DNA of 64,000 nt from Erinaceus europaeus (GCF_950295315.1 NC_080181.1:32876441-32940440); one strand, 5' to 3'; positions 10,301-21,734 are shown, counted from the first letter of the stretch. The notes: generated from the letters alone by a model not told the origin. Numbers and translations are program-made.

Positions 10301-10918
10301 GGAATTACTCTAGTAACAACATAAACACCACGGAGAATGGTGAGTAGCTAGCAGTGCCAGTACTAGTACCCAGAAGGGTAGTTTGGCCTAGTCCTCTTAC
10401 AATTACCATACCTCCCTCACTCTCCTAGGCATTGTTTGATAGTCAAAAAGTCAGTATAAAACCACTGAGGTACCAGTGCAGAAATAATCTATTGCTTCCT
10501 TTTCTATTTTTATTTTTTGGCACTGGACTCAACACTATGGAAAGTGAGACATATAAGATACAATTGCCAGGAAACTCTGAATTCTACAACCAGACCTCAA
10601 GAAACATGCAACATCACCATACATAAATCTCTCTGGCTTATAGATGAAAAGTGAGTTACAAACACAGCATGGTCAAAGTGTGACTCAAAGGGATGCCTGC
10701 ACATAAGGAATTTTCCCCTTCTCCTCACAGATGTCCTTCTGGTCCCTGATCTCCTGTCTCTGCTCTGTCTCTAGCATGGAAGGGCTGGAGTGCTTTCTGT
10801 CCAGCACAGACTATCCTAGCTGGGGAAGGATAGGGAAAGTCAGTGTCCTCTGTCCTCTGTCACCTATTCTCTGAACTCTTTCTGAGGAATGGGTGGCTAT
10901 CAGTCTCACAGCAAAGAA
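10301..10918. other. Single-copy DNA, nothing recognised
   Basis: Mixed sequence with a T-rich patch at 10498-10520 and no recognised repeat or gene. Confidence 0.45.
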
Positions 10919-10933
10919 AGTCTTTTCCTTTTC

Positions 10934-11160
10934 TTTTTTAAAATAACAAATCTTTTTTTAAAAAAGTATTTATTTTGGGTAGAGATAGAAAGAAGTTGAG
11001 AGGGAAGGGGGAGATAGAAAGGAGAAGAGAAAGAAAGACACCTGCAGAACTATTTCTTTACTTGTGAAACTTCCCATCTACAGGTGGGGTCTGGAACCTT
11101 GAATTCAGGTCCCATAACACTGTGATGTTGTGTATCCTTTACCAGGTGTGCTACCGTCCA
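10934..11160 (-). mobile_element. SINE B
   Basis: Flanked by a 15-bp duplication with one mismatch, AGTCTTTTCCTTTTC at 10919-10933 and AGTCTTTTTCTTTTC at 11161-11175. Reads from 'AAGTATTTATTTTGGG' to 'ACCAGGTGTGCTACCG', full length for the family. Confidence 0.85.
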
Positions 11161-11439
11161 AGTCTTTTTCTTTTCAAGAGAGCTCAGGTTCTGCCCTCTA
11201 ACCCCAGCATCTATGCAGGGGTAGAACATTATAAATTTGGGATCCTCAGACCAGTCAGAGAGGTAATTTGGGGGGGGGTATTTGAGGGGGAAGTCCTTGT
11301 CAGAAACCCTCAGAATTCAAACAAGCTCTATGCCCCATTCATTTCCATCATTGTGTTAGCATTTTTGGTGTAGGTTTGATGAAGATGCCTTTTCTACTTT
11401 AGAATACATGTGATCAGGATTTTTCTTGTTTGTTCATTC

Positions 11440-11563
11440 ATTCATTTTGATTACCACCAGGGTTATAGATGAGGGTTGGTGCTTACACCATGAACCCTGC
11501 AGCCAGCACCCCAGTGGTAAATTTTCTAATTTTATTTTTACAGATACAGAGAAAACCAGGAAG

Positions 11564-11648
<85 letters not shown>

Positions 11649-11955
11649 GATAGGAAGGAAGGAAAGGAGAAAGGAAGGATGGAATTGAGGGAGGAAGGAA
11701 GGAAGGAAAGAAAGGACGAGAGAAAGAAAGAAAGAAGGAAAGAGAGGAGAGAAGGGAAGGAGAGAAGAGAAGGAAGGAGAGGGAGGAAAGAAGGAAGGAA
11801 GGAAGGAAGGAAGGAAGGAAGGAAGGAAGGAAGGAAGGAAGGAAGGTAGGAAGGAAGGAAGGAGAAATAAAGCTTCTCCCTTGTAGGAGAGTGCTGAGGA
11901 CATGAACCCTAGTCTTTGTGCATGCAGCCCTGTGATCAAAACTTTTTCAACATGA
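11440..11955 (-). mobile_element. SINE B with 3' module and purine expansion
   Basis: The module ('CAGGGTTATAGATGAGGG') is at the left and the reversed body/head ('CATGAACCCTAGTCTTTGTGC') at 11900-11920. The usual short GA-rich stretch between them has expanded to about 300 bp. Confidence 0.75.
11563..11866. repeat. (GA)n, mixed purine, then (GGAA)n
   Basis: GA repeats at 11565-11640 are followed by irregular AAGG/AGAA sequence and an almost perfect (GGAA)n run from about 11779 to 11866. It lies inside the SINE B and creates long artefactual frames on both strands. Confidence 0.95.
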
Positions 11956-11965
11956 TAAAACAAAT

Positions 11966-12534
11966 GTCAAGATACTGAGTTGAAAGCAGGTCAGTTCTAG
12001 ATATGAAGCATAAACCAGCTGTGGTCCTTGTGAATTTAGTGTTTCTAAATTTGGAGAAGACAATTGTTGAGAGAGGAAAGACTAGAGACTTTCCTCAGTG
12101 GTCCCAGGAAGAAAATATATAATGTTCTGAAAGAATAACTCATCAAAAGTCTCTGTAGCTCACCATTAGTTTCCTCAGGGGAATTCTAAGAAAGAGGAAG
12201 TAGGAATTCCTACTGGAGGGGTAAGCAAAGAGGAAATTTTACTGTTGCTGTTATGAACCCAATTATATATATTTTGAGGAAAGGGTGTATGTATATTAGA
12301 TTTTAATTAAGTAGTGTTAATTATAATCTATGAGATGTGCTTACTGCTTATCAGATAATTATGAGAAAGCCAATTTGGCTGCTGGCTTGTGACTAATTAA
12401 GTGGAATTAGTAATGATAATTATAGATTTAATTTTGGTTTGCTTTATTGGAAAAGGGGCAAATCTGCTTAGGGTAGTCTGGATCAGGGTAAAAGGGCAGG
12501 ATCCTGAGCACCGCATATGCAAGAGTGAAGTTTT
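11966..12534. other. Single-copy AT-rich DNA
   Basis: No recognised repeat. The part 12250-12440 is AT-rich with several TAATTA-type motifs. Confidence 0.45.
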
Positions 12535-12690
12535 GGAGCAGGCAAGATATACCTCACCTGGATAGTGTGTTTGCTTTGCCATGAATGTGACCCTGATTTA
12601 AAACCAACCACAGCATACTAAGGGAAGCCTCTGTCACATGGTATTGTTTCTACTTCCCATTTTTCTATTTATCTGAAAAAGTCAACTTTG
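12535..12690 (+). mobile_element. SINE family H
   Basis: Has 'TACCTCACCTGGATAGTGTG', 'TTTGCTTTGCCATGAATGTG' and 'AGGGAAGCCTCTGTCACATGG', as in the H copy at 55255. Confidence 0.65.
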
Positions 12691-12920
12691 CCTCTATGAA
12701 GACAGTAAAAGTCAATTTATTGAAAATAACAATGAAAATGAGTGAAGTTTTGGCTTCTCTCTCTTTTGTTAATAAAAAATCAAATATTTTTTACAAGAAT
12801 AATTTGCTCAGTAGAGCACACTTGTTACAATGTTTGACACAACAGGTTCAGGACCTGCCAGGGGGAAGTTTCAGGAATAGTTTAGCAGTGTCACTTATGC
12901 CTCTCTTTCTCTCTCTCTCT

Positions 12921-13847
12921 TTTTTTTTATTTATAAAAAGGAAACATTGACAAAACCATAGGATAAGAGGGGTACAACTCCACACAATTCCCACCACCAG
13001 AACTTCATATCCCATCCCATCCCTTGATAGCTTTCCCATTCTTTAACCCTCTGGGAGTATGGACCCAAGGTCATTGTGGGATGCAGAAGGTGGAAGGTCT
13101 GGCTTCTGTAATTGCTTCCCCACTGAACATGGTCATTGACAGCTCGATCCATACTTCCAGCCTGTTTTTTTCTTTCCCTAGTAGGGTGGGTTTCTGGGGA
13201 ATTAGAGCTTCAGGACACATTGGTGGGGTTCTCTGACCAGGGAAGTCTGGTTGGCATCATGCTAGCATCTGGAGCCTGGTGCCTGAAAAGAGAGTTAACA
13301 TATAGAGCCAAATAAATTGTTGATTAATCATGAACCTAAAGGCTGGAATAGTGCAGATGAAGAGTTGAGGGGGTCTCCATTTTGTAGATAGCTAGTAGGC
13401 ATATTTCAGTTATATTACAAAGGGCCTGTGGCTATATAAGTTTTTTTTGTTGTTTGTTTGTTTCCCCCTGAGCCTGAAATCTGATATGCAGGTGTATCCA
13501 AGTTATTGTCTGGGGAGATGATGTTATGGCTGGAAAAGGACCAGAAAGCTGGATCAGGGAAAGAGTGGCTCCCAAATATGGGAAAGGTGTATAAATAATG
13601 CTGACTATAAACCCGATCAATTTGATGTGATCTGGGACCCATATTCAGCTTAGGAACCTATGTGACTCTGCATCCCTGTAGATCTGAGCTCTCATTCTAT
13701 GCTCATGAGTAGGAACGTTCCAAGCTGCCCCTATATCAGGAACCATCTTCCTCAAGTGTAGCATAGAGTATGTTGTCCAGCCTCCCTTTGGAGGATGGAA
13801 CATTCCTCCAACATTGGAACAACCATTGTTGATCCACAGCCTTTGCC
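12921..13847 (-). mobile_element. Element C, long copy
   Basis: Starts with the reversed tail 'TTTATTTATAAAAAGG' and includes the 3' part (to about 13135), the 'CCCTAGTAGGGTGGGTTTCTG' extension and the middle section that is inverted relative to 6.1 and 57.8 kb. The 5' limit near 13847 is a junction with an oppositely oriented C copy. Confidence 0.8.
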
Positions 13848-14106
13848 CACTAGGGAAAGAGAGAGGCAGGCTGTGAGTATGGATCAACTGTCAATGCCCA
13901 TGTTCAGTGGGGAAGCAATTACAGAAGCCAGACCTTCAACCTTTTGCATCCCACAATGATCTAGGGTCCATACTCCCAGAGTGTTAAAGAATAGGAAAGC
14001 TATCAGTGGACAAGATGGCATATGGAGGTCTGGTGGTGGGAATTGTGCAAAGCTGTACCTCTCTTATCCTATGGTTTTGTGCATGTTTCCTTTTTATAAA
14101 TAAAAA
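13848..14106 (+). mobile_element. Element C, 3' part, head-to-head with the previous copy
   Basis: From 'CCACTAGGGAAAGAG' to 'TTTCCTTTTTATAAATAAA' it is the reverse complement of 12921-13170 with scattered substitutions. The pair makes an imperfect inverted repeat with arms of about 230 bp around 0.75 kb. Confidence 0.85.
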
Positions 14107-14113
14107 ATTCTAA

Positions 14114-14115
14114 CA

Positions 14116-14167
<52 letters not shown>

Positions 14168-14181
14168 GAAAAAGAAAGAAA
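14114..14181. repeat. (AAAG)n microsatellite
   Basis: About 15 AAAG units following the A-rich tail of the C copy, probably grown from that tail. Confidence 0.95.
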
Positions 14182-14262
14182 ACTAAAGAAGTGGCTGCCA
14201 TGAGTGCTGGACTCATGGTTCATTCATCAAGCCTCAGTAATAACCCTGGTGGTAATCTGAAT

Positions 14263-14735
14263 ATATATATGAGACTGCAGTGACTTGACCAAATACCTTC
14301 TAATCTGAATCTAGGAGCATCAAGTGGATCCAAGTTTTCTGTGCACTGTCCCACTACTGGTCTGGAAAACAGTGAGGTGAAGGAGAAGACACCACCCATG
14401 CCCCAGCACAACCCCAGTCCCAACATGCAACCTGAAACATTTAAGGAGATCATTGCATATTGTGAGTTGATTGATTTTGTTCAAGACCCCTTTCTTCCTG
14501 AAGTTACAGAAGGCAAATGTCAGAGCAATAATTGGAGCACAGGATCTACCTTCCTCAAAGGCTATTGTGTCCAAACTAAGCCATAGACAGATGAAAAAAA
14601 TTATTTCAGTTCCATGTTTCCATTTGATACACTATTTTGACATTTCAATTACATGTTTCCCCATTTAACATTTGCTTCTGCCTGCTCTCCAATATTAAAC
14701 TTCGAATTTCCCTTGAAAGCAGATGCTGTATCCAT
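14263..14735. other. Single-copy DNA, nothing recognised
   Basis: Includes 14263-14280 (TA)n-like sequence and no recognised repeat. Short frames on both strands overlap. Confidence 0.45.
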
Positions 14736-14749
14736 TTTTCTTTCTTTTT

Positions 14750-15079
14750 CCCCTCCAGGGTTATTGCTGGGCTCGGTGCCTGCACCATGAATCCCCCACT
14801 CCTGGAGGCCATCCCCCCCCCTTTTTGTAGCCCTTGTTGTTGTAGCCTCGTTGTGGTTATTATTATTGCCATTGTTGATGTTATTCATTGTTGGATATGA
14901 CAGAGAGGAATGGAGAGAGGAGGGGAAGACAGAGAGGGGCAGAGAAAGATAGACACCTGCAGACCTGCTTGACCACCTGTGAAGCGACTCCCCTGCAGAG
15001 GCTCAAACCAGAATCCTTACGCCGGTCCCTGCGCTTTGCGCCACATGCGCTTAACCCACTAAGCTACTGCCCGACCCCC
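14750..15079 (-). mobile_element. SINE A with 3' module
   Basis: Flanked by the perfect 14-bp repeat TTTTCTTTCTTTTT at 14736-14749 and 15080-15093 (a pyrimidine tract, so somewhat less telling). It retains several CpG sites of the head ('TTACGCCGG', 'TTTGCGCCACATGCGC'), so it is fairly young. A small deletion removes part of the 'GGCTCCCCACCTGCAG' body. Confidence 0.9.
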
Positions 15080-15093
15080 TTTTCTTTCTTTTT

Positions 15094-15687
15094 AATTCTC
15101 TTCTTTGCTGTCTAATAAACTCCACCTGGCACCCAAAGTGGGTCCATTTTGGTGACAAAAACAAAAATGACCACCACCACCAACAACAAAAACTTCTCCC
15201 ACCTTCCCTAACTGATCCTAGGCCTTTACTCTGTAACACTGTTATCTTGGGCAAGTCACTCAACTTACCTATACCTTGTGCTGTTGGATTACTCTCTTTC
15301 CCTATGTTTCAATCTATAAATTTAATAATAATGTGGCTCACCTTAGAGTCTACTGTCTACTGTTCAACAGAGTCACTTATTTAGGCCTCAGCCAATCAGT
15401 CTGTCCCAGATGACTCTGGCCTCTGCATTTAATTCACTTGGATTTTAAGATGACAAGGGTAAAAAACCTGCATTGCATTCCAGAGCCATGAAACTGCAAG
15501 ACTGGATCAGTGTCTAGTGTAGGTGAACATTCTCTGAGTGGACCTCTTGCATGGTGATCACCAAGGTCAAGTCTCTTGAGAGCACCAGAGCCAGGCAATT
15601 TTATGTGCCAGTTTTATGTGTAAAGCCTGTGTCATGGCCAAAGCAGGTGGGAATAATTTTATCATCTCAATTGGGTATATATTCAAT
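15094..15687. other. Single-copy DNA, nothing recognised
   Basis: No repeat recognised apart from a short (CCA)n patch at 15168-15184. Confidence 0.45.
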
Positions 15688-15732
15688 TGGGCGTGCCACC
15701 ACCCAGATCCCTTACTTTTTTCCCTTTCCTCC

Positions 15733-15772
<40 letters not shown>
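15688..15772. repeat. SINE B head fragment and (TTTA)n
   Basis: 'GGGCGTGCCACCACCCAGATCC' region resembles the reversed SINE B head, and (TTTA)n at 15733-15771 resembles a SINE tail, but the body is missing. It may be a deletion product. Confidence 0.5.
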
Positions 15773-15773
<1 letters not shown>

Positions 15774-15799
15774 TTGAGGGAGATACCTATGCCCAGCTG

Positions 15800-16495
15800 A
15801 TATAACATGATGGACATGATTGAAAGAATCTGATCTAAATGGGCTGCTTGAGCTGAAGGTATGACCAAAGGTCTTGCCATTCTAACTTAGTGGGGTTATT
15901 ATAACTGCCAGGGCCAACATTCACACCAAAGAGGAGAGACCCAGGCACAGTTCAGCCCTGTGAATACATCAGTAAGAAGGAGAACCAAGTTCATTTCTAA
16001 AATAGTCTCTCTTGCTCTATTGGCCACTTTACTGAGATGTCTATGGAGGGCTGTGAAAATAAAGCACAAAGTTGAGGCTGAAGTCTCATCTCTAAGCTGA
16101 TTTAAAGAAAGATTCACTGAGCTAGATGCACAAATGCATAAAATTGCCTCTGTCCCCAAAGAGTTTACACTAATCAAATATAACATTAGAGCTTAATGAA
16201 TCCTTAGAGCATAGTAAATGTATAACTGCAGTTTGCAGCAGAGAATGGTGCAAGCTAGGGGAGGGAAGTTGCCGACCCGTGGCCTCACAGTTCTGGAGGG
16301 ACATGTCCATGTTAGCACTTGGGTCTGCATCCTGGGCACAACACGTAGACAGTGTAACAGAAATGCATGAACAGTGATGCCACTCTCAGCTCATGGGAAG
16401 GAGTAGCCTTTCAACCATCTGGAGGAGTAATTTTGTAATTGAAGTCCACAAACTATTCTCCCTTAGGTCCCTTTCAAGACCATTTATCTATTTGT
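15800..16495. other. Single-copy DNA, nothing recognised
   Basis: A 95-codon minus frame (15899-16186) has no recognised domain. No repeats identified. Confidence 0.45.
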
Positions 16496-16499
16496 TATG

Positions 16500-16705
16500 T
16501 TTAAATATTTTATTTATCTAGTGGATAGTAACAAAGAAATCAATAGGGAAAGGGAAGCGAGAGAGGGAGAGAGAGAGAAAGAGACTATTTCAGCACTGAT
16601 TCGCCACTTGTGAAGCTTCCCCCATGCATATGGGAACTGGGGCCTTGAACCCAGGTCCCTGCTCATTGTAACATCTTCAATCCAACAGCCGCACCACCTC
16701 CTGGC
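16500..16705 (-). mobile_element. SINE B
   Basis: Full order from 'ATTTTATTTATCTAGTGG' through 'GATTCGCCACTTGTGAAGC' to 'CCGCACCACCTCCTGGCC'. The flanks CTATTTGTTATGTTTAAAT and CTATTGTTTATTTAAAT are compatible with an eroded target duplication. Confidence 0.8.
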
Positions 16706-16709
16706 CACC

Positions 16710-17369
16710 TATTGTTTATTTAAATGCCCCTTCCCAATGTGAAGCATAAGTCATGTCTACAATAAGTGCTATGTTGGAGGTACAGCTGAGATCAAGGTTG
16801 AGGGAAGAGTCACAGATAACTGAAAGTGATGGCAGTGTCTGAAACAGAGTGAGGGCCATGGAAGGAAAAAACTTTGGAGAACACATGAGCATGAATCTAG
16901 GTGTCCTGAGTGCAGGGTAGCAACTTTGGAGACACACAGTATGACACTCTTTGTTAAAATATCAAGTTCATGTGAGCTTCTTTAAACTCACCCTGGGGAA
17001 ACTAGAGAACAGAGAGCAACATAAGTTTTTATCGAGTTGCACAACAAAAGCATCAGCAGTGTACAGGAGGCACCCCTAGAGCCCTGGACACTGTTCTGAA
17101 TGTTTGTGGTAGCAGTGGTAGAGGTAGTCTGGCCCCAGAGAAAGGGGGGGAGAGGCAGAGTATGAGGGTAAGAAGATTTTCAATTCCCTCTGTGACTCTA
17201 TTATGTAGCTATTATGGAAGAATTACTTTTCCTCGCCACCGAAATCAGTTGGCTGCCAGAGCTGCAAGATACAATCCGGATGGCAAACATAGATAATTGG
17301 GTAGTGGAAAATGGTGTTAGGAAAAACAGCTTATTAATTGGAGAAAAATAACATGTATCCTTTTTAACT
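16710..17369. other. Single-copy DNA, possible conserved element
   Basis: No repeats recognised. The part 17200-17345 has the mixed, ATTA-containing character often seen in conserved non-coding elements, which one sequence cannot test. Confidence 0.35.
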
Positions 17370-18140
17370 CCACACTGAAAGATTGGTGTCAGTTAGGTTA
17401 AAGAATGAAATGAGAATAATGAAACTGAAAATTTCATAGAAGAAATACGGGGAATTATCTTTGTGACTTAGGGGCAGGGCTTAAACAAAAAAAAAAAAAC
17501 CCAAAATGTGTGAATTTGATCACATCAAAGATAAGAATCCACTTCAATGGAACACATTGATGCAATTAAAATGATCTAAAATAGATTTGGAAGAGAAATA
17601 TGAAATGTTTGAAACTGACAAAAGATTAGTACTTACAGGGAATAAAAGCCAAGAAAACATCATAACCCCATCAAAATATGGGTGCAGAATTTGAATATGG
17701 ACTTGAAAGGAGAAACACAAAAGTTTTGCTAGTATATATGAAAAATCTTTAATTGATACACAGAATGTCATATATATATATTATTGAAAACTAGTTGGCA
17801 AAGTCAACTCAAAAAATCAAGTCAAACTAGGCAAAGATTGGAGAAAGAATGTCACTCTATAGCACTGTAGACCAGAGCACAGAATGAATGGGAACCAATT
17901 ACTATAGTCAAGTCACAGTATGCCAGAGCACTGTCCTTGCCACCCTTGAGTGTTGGAACCAGCAGAGTTCACACACTGGGGACATATTGAAAAGTACTTA
18001 TACAAGAACATTTGTTGAAGCCAGGCTTGAATCCACAGTGGAGCAGTAGATAGGAAAGTTGGACATAGGTACCTCACATAGAAGGTACAGTAGTTAGAAA
18101 TTAGGTCAACATCTAGAATTTTAATTAATTAACACCATTA
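17370..18140 (+). mobile_element. L1M ORF2 3' end and 3' UTR remnant
   Basis: 'AATTTGATCACATCAAAGAT', 'CTGACAAAAGATTAGTACTT' and the following A-rich text resemble the L1 ORF2 end as I know it, with many substitutions and frame breaks. No open frame survives. Later sequence to 18140 is consistent with an L1 3' UTR but less certain. Confidence 0.65.
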
Positions 18141-18174
18141 GGTATTAAAACAGTACTGAAAGTAAATAATATCT

Positions 18175-18378
18175 TGGTGTGGGTGGTAGCACACCTAATA
18201 GAACAAACATGCTACAATTCACAGACCTGGGTTCAAGCCCCTGGTACCCACTTGCAGGGTAGGAAGCTATTCAGGCAGTGCTGAGGCCCACCTATCTATC
18301 ATCTATCCGTTTGTCTGTCTACCTATATCCCTTTCCTTTCAATTTCTGTCTCCATCCAAAATTAAAGAAATAATATAT
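18175..18378 (+). mobile_element. SINE B
   Basis: 'GGGTGGTAGCACACCTAATAG', 'CCTGGGTTCAAGCCCCTGG' and 'CCACTTGCAGGG' give the family order. It ends in a short A-rich tail. Confidence 0.8.
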
Positions 18379-19099
18379 TTTTAAAAAGAAACAATATAAA
18401 ACATGTGCCATCACATCACATGTTAATATATAAAATGTGACATATGTTATATAAAACTTAGTTTATTATATCATTAACTGTATGTAGTATATATATTTCA
18501 TGTGCATCCCTTAGAATTTTGTTTAGGGAGACTGCCAGAAGGGGCATAGTTATGGAGTAGCACTAGTTGCAGTTCACTATCTCCCCAGTCAACTAGGAAA
18601 TGCAACAAAAATCACTTGAAAACTCAACAAAATACAACCAGGATTTTGTCAGAAACTCACCACGCCACAAGTCAATATAGACACATGTGGCTTGTGGACA
18701 GAAAAGGGTAAGGAAGCTGAACCACACCACTTCTGGGTCTGAGTTTAAGCAACAATGAACTGTTAAAAATAAAAATCACCCCAAAACTCACCAATTTACA
18801 GCTGTGACTTCTTGAGTTTCTAACTGTTGCCTCCAGAAGCTGAACTAGCAGCAGGGAGACCCTACACTGACATCACGGACACTGACCCTGCCTGGTGACT
18901 CAGGATAAAATCTCCCCCCGCATCAAGATACTTAAACAGGAAAATTGGACACCTTAGCCACAGTACCTCCTGCTGGCACAACAAAAAAAGAGCACTAAAT
19001 ATTGAAACAGAAAGACACAAACAGCGATGACAGAAAGCCCAAATGACTAGACAGACATAGATCTAGAAAAATGACAGAGAAGAGTTCAGACAACTCATT

Positions 19100-19315
19100 A
19101 TGAAATCACTTAAAGAAACTAAAGTTAAAATTAAAAAATGCAGTAGTAATTTTACAAAAGAAATAAAGTACAGGAAAAAGAAAAGAAAAGAAAAGAAAGG
19201 GGGGGGGAACCACCTCCAAACAGAACTTCAGGGCCTAAAGGACACTTTGAATGCAATTCAGGTTGAGGTAAGAGGCCTCCGAAGTAGACTTAATCAGGTG
19301 GAACAGAGAATATAA
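19100..19315 (+). pseudogene. L1/HAL1 ORF1p remnant
   Basis: ORF1p is the RNA-binding chaperone of L1-type retrotransposons. The 71-codon open stretch ends in a heptad-like segment (LNAIQVEVRGLRSRLNQVEQ), typical of the ORF1p coiled coil. ORF1p is normally about 300-350 residues. Homology seems to continue past the stop to about 19750 with further stops, so the gene is broken. A poly-G/poly-A patch at 19165-19208 has disturbed the N-terminal part. Confidence 0.6.
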
Positions 19316-20094
19316 ACACTAGAAGATACAACCACCAGACTCTGTGAATTTAAAAATATTGGAGAGGAAAGGCTTAGGAAATATGAAGCATTTCTCTCTG
19401 AAACAGCAGACTCTATCATAAAATGAACATCAGAGTTATTGGGATCCTTAGGAAAAGGAGAGGGAAAAAGGATTAGAGAACATATTCAAAGAGATTTTAG
19501 CAGAATATTTTCTATATCTGAACAATGTTCAAAATATAGAATTCTGAGGTGGATGCACATGTAAATTTTTGAATCTAAAATGACATACAACAAGACACAT
19601 CACTGTAAAACTATCTAAAATGAGATAAGGAAAAAAAATAATAATGCAGTCTGTCGGAAAAGAAGAAAGCCACATATAAAAGATAGAACCATCAGGCTTT
19701 GATCAGATTTCTCATCACAAGTCCAAGAGGCAAGGAGGGAGTGGAATGGTATATTCAAAGTATTAACAGATTAAGAATTTGCCATCCATGAATTATGCTT
19801 CAGATATGAGGGAGAAATAAAGATCTTTGCAAACATTCAGAAATTGAAGGAATTTGCCACTACCAAACCTTCCTTTTAAGAATTACTGAAAGGAATAGCA
19901 CATAAAAAGAAGAAGCAAAAAGAGTCCAACTTACGAGAGTATCAGTATTAAAATAGAACCTGAAACACAATGACAACAGAGAAAACCAGACATAGGAAAG
20001 GGGAAAGCAAAATAATTAAAGCGGCATGGTCTAATGTTGGTGAACCACAACCACAAATTGCCAAAGCCTTTCTAAAAAAAAAAAAACAAAAGGA

Positions 20095-20790
20095 AAAATA
20101 GGGAGGCTTCACATTTCCCAACTTCAGTTTATACTACAAAGCAATAGTAATAAAAACAGTATGGTACTAGAATAAAAATGGACACTTGGATCAATGGAGC
20201 AAAATCAAAACCTAGAAATGAACCCACACAGATACAAAACCACCTAATTTATGATGAAGGGGCTAATACCACTCAATGGGGGTAAAGAAGATCTCTTTAA
20301 CAGATGGTGCTGGGAAAACTGTAGAGAAGTGAAGCTAGACCACCACCTAAGACCATAGATCAAATCAAAATCAATTAAAAAATCTAGATATGAGACCAGA
20401 AACTCTAAAATTTCTAGAAGAAAATATCTGTGAAACTTTGCAGGACTTTCACATCAAAGATGTATTTGGAGACTCAATTCCCTAGGTATGGGAAATGAAA
20501 GCAAGAGTAAATAAACAACACTAATTAAACCTAAAGAGCTTCTACACATCAGAAGCAAACTACACAAGGAAAACGAGGCAACTCAGTAAATGGGATACGA
20601 TATTTACACATCCCACATCAGACAAGTGACTGATATCGAACATCTATACAGAATTGGTGTAGATCTACAAAAGAAGCAATACCTTCTTAATTTCTGGCTG
20701 TCTCTATCCAGTAAAGATAATAAAAAAAATTTTAAAAGAAGCAAAATTAACCCAGTAAAAAAGTGGGCCAAAGAACTAAACAGATAGATT
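20095..20790 (+). pseudogene. L1 ORF2 C-terminal remnant
   Basis: 'CTACAAAGCAATAGTAATAA', 'CAGTATGGTACTAGAATAAA', 'GATGGTGCTGGGAAAACTG' and 'AAAAAGTGGGCCAAAGAACT' are hallmark stretches of the ORF2 end downstream of the reverse-transcriptase domain. Multiple stops and shifts mean it is not functional. Confidence 0.75.
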
Positions 20791-20914
20791 TCTAGAGATG
20801 ATTTCACTCATATGTGGAATTTAGAGATCTGATTTACATGAATTTGCACAAAAAAGAATAAAATCCAAATAAAGGAGAAGCAAGCAAACTGTTTTGTTAA
20901 GACTTAACAAAAAC

Positions 20915-21209
20915 AGGAAGTTGAGTGTTAGCTAAGTGGGTTAAGCACAGGTGGCGCCAAGCACAAGGAACCCCTGTAAGGATCCTGGTTAGAACCCCTG
21001 GCTCCCCGCCTGCAGGGAAGTCTCTTCACAGGCAGTGAAGCAGGTCTGCAGGTGTCTATCTTTCTCTCCCCCTCTCTGTCTTCCCCTCCTCTCTCCATTT
21101 CTCTCTGACCTATCCAACAATGACTACATCAATAACAACAACAATAATAACTACAACAATAAAACAACAAGGGCAACAAAAGAGAATAAATAAATAAATA
21201 ATTTTTAAA
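20915..21209 (+). mobile_element. SINE A, short-tail form
   Basis: Inserted in the HAL1-like 3' UTR with a 16-bp target duplication, two mismatches (20899-20914 and 21210-21225). It lacks the 'AATAACCCTGG' module and ends (AATA)n. The head has lost most CpGs. Confidence 0.9.
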
Positions 21210-21540
21210 AAGACTTAATGAAAACTATGGTGTTTATCTCTGGGAGGTTGGAGGGTAGGATATGGAACTTTAGTGATGGGTGTGGTATGGAACTAAACAT
21301 TATAATCTTTTAATATTTTAACAAACTACTAATAACAAATAAAAATTATTTTTAAAAAGTGTGTTTAATATGTCCATACATGTATTGATATATATATATA
21401 TATTCAAATACATATGAATTTTAAAGGGTGCATATTAAATGCATTTGAGTGGTTCCTTGTCTATGAGTATGTGTGGGTATGGGTATAGTAGTAGAAAATA
21501 GAGATAACAGGAAATAGCTACATAAATGAAACAAGAAAGG

Positions 21541-21734
21541 GGTTTGGGCAGTGGTGCACATGTTATATTGCACAAGGACCTGGATTTAAGCTCCCAGATC
21601 CCAACTAGAGGGGTAAATCTTCATGAATGGTGAAGCAGTGCTGCAGTGTCTCTCTTTCTTTCTCCATTTTTATGCCCCCCTGTCACAATTTTTCTCTGTC
21701 TTTATCCAGTTAATAAGTGAATATATTTTTAACA
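21541..21734 (+). mobile_element. SINE B
   Basis: A perfect 12-bp duplication, AAACAAGAAAGG, flanks it at 21529-21540 and 21735-21746. It has lost part of the head but retains 'GGTGAAGCAGTGCTGCAGTG'. Confidence 0.85.

Larger units (their letters stand above)
12796..14262 (+). mobile_element. SINE B split by the C complex
   Basis: The head and body ('GCTCAGTAGAGCACACTTGT', 'GGTTCAGGACCTGCCAGGGG') lie at 12796-12920. The 3' module ('GTGGCTGCCATGAGTGCTGG', 'CCTCAGTAATAACCCTGGTGG') resumes at 14190-14262. Everything between was inserted into its CT-rich segment. Confidence 0.7.
18530..21345 (+). mobile_element. HAL1-like LINE (ORF1 plus 3' end)
   Basis: Order: a 5' UTR-like region (18530-19080), an ORF1-like coiled-coil region (19100 to about 19750), an A-rich joint (about 20070-20095), the last part of ORF2 (20095-20790) and a 3' UTR ending in A-rich sequence near 21345. 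The catalytic part of ORF2 is absent, as in mammalian half-LINEs. A SINE A copy interrupts the 3' UTR. Confidence 0.7.

Noticed and set aside
11469..11963. Open frames of 126 (plus) and 141 (minus) codons
   Set aside because: Both run through GA/GGAA simple repeats inside a SINE.
12921..14106. A DNA transposon with 230-bp terminal inverted repeats
   Set aside because: Single-arm C copies carry A-tails and 9-13 bp target duplications (2327-2593, 3461-4398) and 5' truncation, which fits retroposition. Two opposed C copies explain the structure.
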